Positions 7,695-14,851 of a stretch of 43,871 nucleotides of DNA are shown here, piece by piece. The translations under genes and the position numbers were made by a program. The notes beneath the pieces were generated by a model that saw nothing but the letters and a program-made list of their open reading frames with translations, was not told the origin of the DNA and made no database searches. Source of the stretch: an uncultured Acidiphilium sp. (GTDB taxonomy: Bacteria; Bacillota; Clostridia; Christensenellales; Borkfalkiaceae). Each line of letters starts with the position of its first letter. Within the stretch, counting starts at the first letter, position 1. Location: positions 1 to 43,871 of the forward strand of contig CABUWK010000015.1 of assembly GCA_902495325.1 (NCBI GenBank), given 5' to 3'.

Positions 7695-9320
7695 TTATTT
7701 CATCTGCCATTTTTTCACGTCGTCGTTACGGCACGAGCCGGAATCGTTCAACGCTTTGAACGTTCTCCGCATCTGCGTAACGTTATCCGCCGTGAGATAA
7801 AATTCATAAGACAAAGGTTCGTAAGATTCGAGAGCAAACACGCCGAGGAAGGTAAGATAGTTGAACTGGATCTGCGCGTCGGCAAGCCCCGTGAAAGAGA
7901 GATTATAATTCAGGTGTCTCCCCGCAACGGCTTTCGTAATATCGGGGACGTAAAGCCCGAGACCGAAATCGTCCGCGTTGACCCACGCCGCCCAGCATTC
8001 CTTCGCTTTTGTGGTGGAAAGATAGTTTCCCGCCTGCCCGCTCGCGACCGACCAGTACCCGAGATTTTTCAGATAGGTGAGGTTTTTCCCCGTCCACGGA
8101 TCGTCCCCCTCATATAAAACCATCGTGTTCAGGGGAACGATCGCCGAAAGCGCGGGGATCTCCTGATTCCGTTTGTTCGGCACGAGTTCGCCGTTTTCGT
8201 CGTATTTATCGTGCGTAAGCCCCGTCCAGTCGTAATAGCGGTTCTCCGCCTTTACCACTTTGCCGTCGATCGAATAGGTACACTCCGTGTAGGATTTCGT
8301 GCTTTCGCACGTCGCCCAGTCGCGCGGACGGGTCTTGATATAAATTTTATCTTTTCCGATCCTGTAATCAACCACCTGAGAATGGGTATCCCACTGATCC
8401 CCGCACTGAACGGGGTTGTATGGCCACTCTTTTTTCGTGGTGCGGTAAATCCCGCGCGTGTACGTTTCGTCGTCCGTATTCTTCCCGTACAGCGAAACCT
8501 GCGCACTGCGCCCCGCCGTAGAAGAGTTGATCAGATTTACCCTGTCCGCAACGAGTTTTGCCCCCTCTTTTTTTCCGTAATTCACCCCTACGGCGTTTTC
8601 GTTCCCGATCACCACCTGCTGAATATTTTTATCCGTGCGGGTAAGGAAGCCTACCCCTCCGCCCCAACCGAGGTTGACGCCCGCTCTGATATAATCGTTT
8701 TCGAGATACACGGTTTTGTCAAGTACCATCGCTCTTTCGGCAACCGATAGAGAAACGATCCCGATCTCCGCCGTTTCCCCTCCCTTGTTCGTAAGAGAAA
8801 CCGAATCGACGCGCTTGTCGTATTCCTTCCTTTCATACCACGTTTCGGGAATTTTATAATAGGATTCGTCATTTTCTCTCGTGGGGACACCGACGCGGGA
8901 ATACCAGTCTATAAGCTGATAAAACGGTTCTTTTGTTTCCTTTTCGACAAAGAAAGTCTCGCGTTTTCTCTCGTCCGTTGCCGCATCGGCGTAATCGAAC
9001 GTACCCTCGAGATTTACGGGCGTTACGATTTCCAGTTTAAAATAATTCGCACCGCCGATGTTTTTTGCGATCGTTATCGTTTTCTTTTCGCCGGGGGCGA
9101 GCGTAAAATTCTGTTTTCCGAGAATACTTCTGAAATTCAATTTTTCTCCCTCGTCCGTATCGCCGCCGGGCACGCTGTCGCGTTCGCTTTCCGATACGTT
9201 CTCGCTTTCGCCCGCGCTCCCCCCGTCGTTCCCGCCGGGGTGCATACCGCCGCATGCGCAGGCGGAAAACAGCAAAATACCCGCCGCGACAAGAGCCGCC
9301 GTTCTCTTTGTTCCGTTCAT
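7695..9320 (-). CDS. Lipoprotein of an unrecognised family, paralog of the 10.2-11.4 kb gene
   Basis: A 541-residue exported protein: short basic N-terminus, hydrophobic stretch, and a lipobox ending FSAC (C21), then a Gly/Ser/Glu linker (about 24-55). Downstream it is beta-rich. Two blocks are shared with the cytosolic neighbour: NPVQCGDQ, and a segment with W..WVNADDFGLGLYVP, plus matching ends (VTQMRRTFKALND against FTEIRKTFDELN). I do not recognise a named family. The position between an AraC regulator and a GH106-like gene suggests a carbohydrate-binding or carbohydrate-cleaving role at the cell surface. A good AAAGGAG site precedes ATG. The 78-base gap to the next start suggests one transcript. 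Function is inference. Confidence 0.65.
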   Translation of the reverse strand: MNGTKRTAALVAAGILLFSACACGGMHPGGNDGGSAGESENVSESERDSVPGGDTDEGEKLNFRSILGKQNFTLAPGEKKTITIAKNIGGANYFKLEIVTPVNLEGTFDYADAATDERKRETFFVEKETKEPFYQLIDWYSRVGVPTRENDESYYKIPETWYERKEYDKRVDSVSLTNKGGETAEIGIVSLSVAERAMVLDKTVYLENDYIRAGVNLGWGGGVGFLTRTDKNIQQVVIGNENAVGVNYGKKEGAKLVADRVNLINSSTAGRSAQVSLYGKNTDDETYTRGIYRTTKKEWPYNPVQCGDQWDTHSQVVDYRIGKDKIYIKTRPRDWATCESTKSYTECTYSIDGKVVKAENRYYDWTGLTHDKYDENGELVPNKRNQEIPALSAIVPLNTMVLYEGDDPWTGKNLTYLKNLGYWSVASGQAGNYLSTTKAKECWAAWVNADDFGLGLYVPDITKAVAGRHLNYNLSFTGLADAQIQFNYLTFLGVFALESYEPLSYEFYLTADNVTQMRRTFKALNDSGSCRNDDVKKWQMK

Positions 9321-9368
9321 CGGTTAAAAACTCCTTTCGCGCGGGGATCTTCCCGACGCGAGCCGCCC

Positions 9369-9398
9369 GCTCCGGACGCCGTCGTTTCCGACCGGAGC
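9369..9398 (-). other. GC-rich hairpin between AraC-type and lipoprotein genes
   Basis: GCTCCGG (9369-9375) and CCGGAGC (9392-9398) form a perfect 7-bp stem in the 99-base gap after the AraC-type stop codon. No T-run follows on either strand. It could stabilise or attenuate the transcript so that the regulator and the lipoprotein are made in different amounts. It is not a standard terminator. Confidence 0.4.
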
Positions 9399-9419
9399 GC
9401 CGCAGCGACCGTAATTTTC

Positions 9420-10202
9420 TCAGATATATATTTTTTTGCGGTATTCCGCCGGAGTGATCCCTACGTTTTTCTTGAATTCGTTGCAGAAATGCCCGCAGTA
9501 TTCGTAACCGACGAGATAGGATATCGCCTCTACGCTCATGTCGGTATTCCGCAGCAGTTCTTTTGCTTTTTTGATCCTCGTCATGATAAGAAACCGATGC
9601 GGCGAAACGCCGAGGACCCGTTTTATCGTATGATTGAGAGCGGAACGCGTTAAGCCGAATTCCGCACATACGTCCGCCGATTTCAGATCTTTGTTGTAAT
9701 TTTCTTCGATATAGGAGATAAAGCGGTCTATCACCTTATTGCCGCTTCCGCCGACCTTTTCCCGCCCCGTATTCTTCGCAAACGAAAGAGAGGAAAGAAC
9801 GATCGCGGAAACCTTCAGAAGTTCGGAAAACTCGTCCCCGTTCTCCCCGTCGGCATCGGCGATCTCGGATAAAACCACTTTTCCGATTTCGAAAACAGAC
9901 GCCCCGTCCGCCGCGTTTACGGCGCGTTCGGCGATCTCTCCGTCAAACCACACGGCGAAATATTCGCCTGCGTTTTTTACGTTCCAGATCGTATAGGGCG
10001 CGATGAGCGCGGCGCGCTCTGCGGGAACGGAAAACCTTCTGCCGTCCTCTTCGAACTCGATTTCGGCAGTCCCGCTCAGCGAGATCACGAGAGAATAATG
10101 CCTTCCGAAATAAGAGGGCCTTTCCGCTCCGCCCGCATTCCGCGAAAACCCGAAAACGATCAGATCGGAAAAAGGAGAAAAATTAAACTCCTTCTTTTTC
10201 AT
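9420..10202 (-). CDS. AraC-family transcriptional regulator
   Basis: A 260-residue regulator. The N-terminal half is a cupin-like sensor region (RHYSLVISLSGTAEIEFEED, then FSVPAERAALIAPY). The C-terminal ~100 residues form the paired helix-turn-helix DNA-binding domain: SADVCAEFGLTRSALNHTIK, then SVEAISYLVGYEYCGHFCNE, ending GITPAEYRKKIYI, the usual AraC/XylS terminus. ATG at 10202 is chosen because GGGAGGG sits at correct spacing and overlaps the upstream TGA (ATGA); a longer open frame to 10466 only runs antisense-like into the neighbour. It lies in an operon with the two paralogous proteins and the GH106-like enzyme and probably controls this operon in response to a sugar. The ligand is unknown. 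Confidence 0.88.
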   Translation of the reverse strand: MKKKEFNFSPFSDLIVFGFSRNAGGAERPSYFGRHYSLVISLSGTAEIEFEEDGRRFSVPAERAALIAPYTIWNVKNAGEYFAVWFDGEIAERAVNAADGASVFEIGKVVLSEIADADGENGDEFSELLKVSAIVLSSLSFAKNTGREKVGGSGNKVIDRFISYIEENYNKDLKSADVCAEFGLTRSALNHTIKRVLGVSPHRFLIMTRIKKAKELLRNTDMSVEAISYLVGYEYCGHFCNEFKKNVGITPAEYRKKIYI

Positions 10203-11431
10203 GCCTTTTCCCTCCCGCGGAGGAGGTTCCTGTTCAGTTCGTCGAAGGTTTTCCTGATCTCCGTAAAATGCCCGATCGTGAGATAACAGTCGTAAACGAT
10301 CGTTTCGAGATTCTTCAGGTCGAAATACCCGATCGCCGCCGTGTACGAGGTAGACTTCACGTCGTCCCGCGTGAGATCGTCTTCCGGAAGAACGAGCCTG
10401 CCCGCATAGTGATGTTTCGTATGGGGCGAATAAAGCCCGACGCCGAACCCTTCCGCATTCACCCACGCGCTCCAGTTGCCCGCGGCGATGAAATGCTGTT
10501 CCGATTTATACGGCATTTCCGCCCAGTAACCGAGATCGTCGCATACGGTGAGCGTTTTATCCTTTACGTACAGAAACCGACCGAGAAGAGGCGTTACGTA
10601 AAGAGACGGCAACTCCTGCGCCCTCAGTCTGCCCCAGCGATGATCGAACATGGAATAATCGAAAAACTCGCAATGCATTTTCAGCAATTTCCCGGAAACG
10701 GAATATTCCGTTTCCATCACCGAATCGCACGGCTCGTTGTTTTTCGCCCTGTCGAGGGGCTTCACTTTAAAACGGATCTTTTTGTCGTCGGCATAAAAAT
10801 CGAGAAGTTTTGCGTTATTGCCGAAACTGTCGCCGCTCTGTACGGGATTGTATTTCCAGAGCCCGCCGAACAGAAGAGAAGGCGAATACGGCGGATTTAA
10901 CGCCCCGTAATAGTTCTGCGCGAAACTTCTGCTTTTTTCGTAACGATTCAGAAGGTTGACCCCTCGCCCTTCCTTTTTGTCCAGGAATTTCAGTTCCCCG
11001 CCGACAATTTCCGCCGTGTACTTTTCCGGCGTTAAAAAGTTAAGCGAAATCCCGAACCGCGGATCCGTTCCGCAACGGAGATATTCGTTGAAGATCTCCC
11101 TTTTCGTATCGGGATATTCCCTTGTTCCGAACGCTATTTTCTTCAGCGAAACGAGACCTTTTGCGTTTTCGAGGTTAAACAGGACGATCTCCGTGATCAC
11201 GGCGATCTCTTCACCCTTCTCAAGCGCGGCGATGAAGCCGCAATAGGTATTCTTTCCCCGTATGATCGGGAAAACCTCCGTTTTCTGCACTCCGCTCGTC
11301 GTGGTGAAAAGCAACCGGCATTTCAGCCACACGGCGGATTCCGCCTCGACGGTGACGTAGTTACACGCCGATTCCGCCCCGATCTCCGCGGAGAAGATCT
11401 CCTTCATTTCGAAATAGTGCTTGAGCTGCAT
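10199..11431 (-). CDS. Cytosolic protein of an unrecognised family, paralog of the 7.7-9.3 kb lipoprotein
   Basis: A 410-residue protein without signal peptide. It shares with the lipoprotein of the same operon the blocks GVNLLNRYEKSRSFAQNYYG (NLINSSTAGRSAQVSLYG in the paralog), NPVQSGD, and WSAWVNAEGFGVGLYSP, in the same order and spacing. The block G-x-NL(L/I)N...RS.AQ..(Y/L)YG...NPVQ.GD...AWVNA..FG.GLY is therefore a family signature. Aromatic, Asp and His residues are frequent within the blocks, as in carbohydrate-active proteins, but I cannot name a family or reaction. It is the first gene of a five-gene operon behind the promoter at 11458-11486. A GGAGG site lies five bases before ATG, and its stop overlaps the AraC-type start. 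Confidence 0.65.
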   Translation of the reverse strand: MQLKHYFEMKEIFSAEIGAESACNYVTVEAESAVWLKCRLLFTTTSGVQKTEVFPIIRGKNTYCGFIAALEKGEEIAVITEIVLFNLENAKGLVSLKKIAFGTREYPDTKREIFNEYLRCGTDPRFGISLNFLTPEKYTAEIVGGELKFLDKKEGRGVNLLNRYEKSRSFAQNYYGALNPPYSPSLLFGGLWKYNPVQSGDSFGNNAKLLDFYADDKKIRFKVKPLDRAKNNEPCDSVMETEYSVSGKLLKMHCEFFDYSMFDHRWGRLRAQELPSLYVTPLLGRFLYVKDKTLTVCDDLGYWAEMPYKSEQHFIAAGNWSAWVNAEGFGVGLYSPHTKHHYAGRLVLPEDDLTRDDVKSTSYTAAIGYFDLKNLETIVYDCYLTIGHFTEIRKTFDELNRNLLRGREKA

Positions 11432-11457
11432 AAAGTCCTCCGACTTAACTTTCTTCG

Positions 11458-11486
11458 ATTATACCATTTTTTTGTCGGATTGTCCC
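11458..11486 (-). promoter_or_regulatory. Promoter of the five-gene operon (unknown paralogs, AraC, GH106-like, MBL)
   Basis: TATAAT (11458-11463 on the minus strand) preceded by TGG, an extended -10, with GGGACA (11481-11486) 17 bases upstream as the -35. It is about 27 bases from the start codon of the 410-residue gene, leaving room for the GGAGG site. Confidence 0.75.
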
Positions 11487-11540
11487 GCTATTTTTCGGAA
11501 AATTATAAAATTATGCCGATTTGCACCGAAAACGTTTTTC

Positions 11541-11568
11541 TCCGGCGCGAAAAACTTTCCGCGCCGGA
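11541..11568 (-). terminator. GC-rich hairpin after the InlB-repeat lipoprotein gene
   Basis: TCCGGCGCG (11541-11549) and CGCGCCGGA (11560-11568) form a perfect 9-bp stem with a 10-base loop, 12 bases beyond the stop codon. The following minus-strand bases are AGAAAAACGTTTTCG, not a proper U-tract. It is probably the 3' end of the second importer transcript, but termination may be incomplete or the hairpin may protect the RNA end. Confidence 0.5.
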
Positions 11569-11579
11569 AACAAAATGTT

Positions 11580-13886
11580 TTATGCCGCTTTGGAAAGGAC
11601 GATATCGTAATAAACGATATCTCTCGCTTCCGTCGCACTGTCGCCGACCGCGGTTGCCATCTGCGCGTCGAGACGGATCGTGGTAAGAGCTCCCTGATAA
11701 CCGGTTTTGTTCAGCGAGAAGGTAACGGTGATCACGCCGTTTTCGTCCGTCGTCATCTTAATATCCGCGCTCTTGTTGTTTCTCGTATTGCCGAGAGCGA
11801 TCCATCCGCCGTTGTCGCATTTGATAAACGCCCTGTAATTGCCGTGATTTTTGCTCGGTTTGAAACGGAAGCTCACGGTATCGTATTTTGCCGTATCTAC
11901 GGAAAGTCCGGTCACCATAAGTCCTACCGTAGCGTTGGCGAGATAAGCGACTTTCAAACCGTCTTCGCCGGCAGTCGCGATAAACTTATCGTTCGCCGCG
12001 CCGTCTTTATGGGCAAACCATCTGCCTGCGCCCTTCGTGAAATCCCACGTCATGGTGCCCGCTTCGTCGTCTACGGCAATGTTGCTCGTGATGACTTTTT
12101 CTTCCGAAGTCTCCTTGCTGCAACCCTCGATCATCTGCGCGTTTTCCGTACCGCTTCCGAGAACGATCGAAGCGATCTGCATCGTCGCGACGTCGTTTTC
12201 CGAAACGTCGATATCGAAGGCGAAGCGGATCCCTCTGATCTTGCCGCCGAAAAGGTTCGGCATGCTCTTTTCTTCGATCAGCGTTTTAAAGCCGTCGCCC
12301 GCGTCGACTTCGTAGTAGTTATAAGCATACTCCGCTACGGAAATCGTAAGGGTCTGCCATTCGCCGGTCAACGCCGCTTCCGGAAGGGTAAACCAGGCGT
12401 TGCCGTACCATGCGACGCTGCCTTGCGGCATCACGCTGAGCATCACTTTTTTCATATTCGCCGTCGCCTTATAGCGAAGGGAGATGGCGTTCATCTTCGA
12501 CGTGTCCACCGAATAATCGATCATCGTGTTTTCGATGCTCGGGTAGCTCGTCTTTTTGACGCTTTCCTCTGCGGTCGCTTCCGCCGCCTCGTCCTTTCTG
12601 AAGGTTGCGGTCGCGTAGTCCTTTCCGGGAAGGAGATCGTTGTATCTGTGATAAGCGGAATCTTCGGTGGAAGTGGTCTGCCAGCCGAGAAGAGAATAAT
12701 CTCTCGTCTCCTTCGCGAAATCGTAGGTCACGGAAGAAAGCGCAGGATCTTCTTCGGAAACAGGCGTGGAATCGTACGTATCGTAAGTTTCCGAACCGAA
12801 TGCCATCGATTTGAGAAGAACGGTCACTTTGTCTCCTTCCGAACGAAGGGGAAAATCGAGACGGAACGAACGGAGATAATCGGGTTCGTTCTCGTATTTC
12901 GAATAATTGTTCGTCCAGTTTCTGAGGTCGATCACGAGGGTCTGCCAGTCATCCGCTTCACTCATGTTCTTTCTGATCGACGCGGTGTTCTTCCAGCTCG
13001 TGTCGTCGCCGAAAGAAGCCATTTTCGAAGTGTTATAGAAAATATTCACGCGGTAAGGATCGCCGAGACATTTATAAACGATCTTCAGGGTGGAATAATC
13101 TTTCACGGGCAGATATAAGCCGTCCGTGCGGATCCCCACGTCGACCGAATTGGAAGAATGCAGATCCACTCTGATATACCCGTCTTCTTCGGTGATCTTC
13201 GTTCCGTCGTCTCTGCCCGTCTGTACTCTCGTATACCACCATTCTTTGCCGTTCGCGAAATCCCAGCTGTCGAAAAATTCGGGAACGCCGTAAAGATCGA
13301 GATTGCCGTTGATCGGCGTTTCCTTGTCGAATTCCTTCGTCATTTCCTTATCGAGATACCATTTATAATAACGGCAGCCCGAAGTGACGGCTTTGTTGAG
13401 ATATTCTACCTTCTGTCCTTTCTTCACGGTCGTGGTCGCTTCGTACGTCCACGCGCCGTCGCTGTCCGTTTTGTGGTTGTCTTCCGCGGTACTCCAGAAA
13501 TATACCGTGTAGGAAATATCCCACGACGCATAAAGGGTGATGTCCGAATTGACCGTCGTGGTGATGAAGTTAAATTCGCTCGCGGGGTCGGCTGGATCCG
13601 TCACCCAGGCGATAAACGTTCCTTCCGGATGGGTCGGTTCGTCGGGTTCCGTCACCTTTCCGCCCGCTTTCACCACCTGGCTTTCCACGGTGCTACCGCC
13701 CTGAGAATCGAACGTCACGGTATATTCCGTTTTCGCGGGAACGGATTCGCCGGCAGATTCGCTTGCCGATTCTTTCGTCGATTCCCCCGCAGAGTTTCCT
13801 TCGTTGTTTTCGCAAGCCGAAAACGCAAACAGCGAAAAGAGAGTTACGATCGCAAGAAGCGCAGCGATCAGTTTTTTGCCTTTCAT
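11580..13886 (-). CDS. Surface lipoprotein with InlB-type repeats and three beta-sandwich modules
   Basis: A 768-residue lipoprotein: lipobox ending FSAC (C25), then a Ser/Glu-rich linker (to about 52). Residues ~54-125 match the InlB B-repeat (YTVTFDSQGGSTVESQVV ... ITLYASWD), and ~126-200 look like a second, divergent copy (YTVYFWSTAED ... DLYGVPE). Three later modules start with similar phrases, SWDFANGKEWW (~204), VTYDFAKETRDY (~386) and MTWDFTKGAGRW (~612). Each ends with a strand near ...KSMAFGSE, ASIVLGSG or IVLSKAA, as in repeated carbohydrate-binding beta-sandwiches. The gene follows two permeases and a binding protein of the second importer, so it probably captures glycans at the surface. 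No catalytic residues can be assigned. GGAGG lies eight bases before ATG. Confidence 0.75.
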   Translation of the reverse strand: MKGKKLIAALLAIVTLFSLFAFSACENNEGNSAGESTKESASESAGESVPAKTEYTVTFDSQGGSTVESQVVKAGGKVTEPDEPTHPEGTFIAWVTDPADPASEFNFITTTVNSDITLYASWDISYTVYFWSTAEDNHKTDSDGAWTYEATTTVKKGQKVEYLNKAVTSGCRYYKWYLDKEMTKEFDKETPINGNLDLYGVPEFFDSWDFANGKEWWYTRVQTGRDDGTKITEEDGYIRVDLHSSNSVDVGIRTDGLYLPVKDYSTLKIVYKCLGDPYRVNIFYNTSKMASFGDDTSWKNTASIRKNMSEADDWQTLVIDLRNWTNNYSKYENEPDYLRSFRLDFPLRSEGDKVTVLLKSMAFGSETYDTYDSTPVSEEDPALSSVTYDFAKETRDYSLLGWQTTSTEDSAYHRYNDLLPGKDYATATFRKDEAAEATAEESVKKTSYPSIENTMIDYSVDTSKMNAISLRYKATANMKKVMLSVMPQGSVAWYGNAWFTLPEAALTGEWQTLTISVAEYAYNYYEVDAGDGFKTLIEEKSMPNLFGGKIRGIRFAFDIDVSENDVATMQIASIVLGSGTENAQMIEGCSKETSEEKVITSNIAVDDEAGTMTWDFTKGAGRWFAHKDGAANDKFIATAGEDGLKVAYLANATVGLMVTGLSVDTAKYDTVSFRFKPSKNHGNYRAFIKCDNGGWIALGNTRNNKSADIKMTTDENGVITVTFSLNKTGYQGALTTIRLDAQMATAVGDSATEARDIVYYDIVLSKAA

Positions 13887-13951
13887 AATTTTTCCTCCGA
13901 TATTTTTCTTTTATCCGCCGCCCTCTTCGTTTCCGGCGACACCCGGATGCC

Positions 13952-13970
13952 CGGGGCAAACGCCGCCCCG
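13952..13970 (-). other. GC-rich hairpin between permease and InlB-repeat lipoprotein genes
   Basis: CGGGGC (13952-13957) and GCCCCG (13965-13970) pair across a seven-base loop, and outer bases (TGCC, GGGCA) can extend it. It sits in the 116-base gap between the two genes with no U-tract. It may set the abundance of the surface lipoprotein relative to the membrane permeases; this is inference. Confidence 0.4.
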
Positions 13971-14002
13971 AGCGATCGGGCAAGCGGACGAAAACCTTTG
14001 AA

Positions 14003-14851
14003 TCACAACTTCATGCCGGAAGCAAACCCGCCCGACGAGAAAAATTTCAGCGAAATGCCGCTCGTAACGATAAGCGGGATGCTCGAAATGAGATACATCG
14101 CGTAAACCACGCCCCAGTCGTTCGCTTCGTAAATACCGCTTTTGCGAATGAGAACGACCATAAGGGTCATTTTCGTTTCCGTTTTCATCACGAGCGACGG
14201 CCAGAGATAATCGTTATAATAACTGGAAAAGCCCTGAATAAACCCGTAAATGATGATAGGGATCGCCAGAGGGATCACAATCATCAGAAAGATATGGAAA
14301 TCGTTCGCGCCGTCGAGCTTGGCGGCTTCGATCACCGATTTCGGCTGCTGGCGGAAAAAGGTGCGGAACAAAAAGATCGCGCCCGCCTGTCCGCCGCCGA
14401 TATACGGAAGCCACATTCCCCAGTAACTGTCGATCAGATGCACTTTATAGGTGAATGCATACAGAACGGACGTTCCCAGGATAGAAGGGACAAACATCAT
14501 CGTGAGGTAAAGGTAAAAGAAAAACTCTTTTCCCATAAACTCTTTCTGAGCGAACAGATACGCGACCACCGCCGCAAACGCCATTCTTAAAAATCCGCCC
14601 ACCGCCGCGACGAGCACGCTGTTTAAAATGTTGCCGCCGATTTCCGAAAACGCCTTGGAATAATTGGCGAAATTAATTTTTTTCGGAAGAGCGAAAATAC
14701 TCGTCCGGATCTCGTAGTTGCTCTTTGCGCTGTTGATGATCGTCATGAACAGCGGGATCAGGCAGAACACCACGCAAAGAGAAGTGATCACGGTGATCGT
14801 GATCTGGATCGATCTTTTTTCGGAATATTTCAGTCTGACCGTCTTATGCAT
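14003..14851 (-). CDS. Sugar ABC transporter permease (MalG type)
   Basis: A 282-residue inner-membrane permease with six predicted helices. The cytoplasmic coupling (EAA) loop reads EAAKLDGANDFHIFLMIVIP, the sequence that docks onto the ATPase in carbohydrate importers of the MalG/CUT1 group. The N-terminal segment (SIQITITVITSLCVVFCLIP) and the end (SGISLKFFSSGGFASGMKL) are typical of this group. It overlaps the upstream propeller-permease gene by eight bases, so the two subunits are probably made together as a heterodimer. It belongs to the importer that begins with the binding lipoprotein at 16.9-18.7 kb. No ATPase gene is in the window. Confidence 0.92.
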   Translation of the reverse strand: MHKTVRLKYSEKRSIQITITVITSLCVVFCLIPLFMTIINSAKSNYEIRTSIFALPKKINFANYSKAFSEIGGNILNSVLVAAVGGFLRMAFAAVVAYLFAQKEFMGKEFFFYLYLTMMFVPSILGTSVLYAFTYKVHLIDSYWGMWLPYIGGGQAGAIFLFRTFFRQQPKSVIEAAKLDGANDFHIFLMIVIPLAIPIIIYGFIQGFSSYYNDYLWPSLVMKTETKMTLMVVLIRKSGIYEANDWGVVYAMYLISSIPLIVTSGISLKFFSSGGFASGMKL

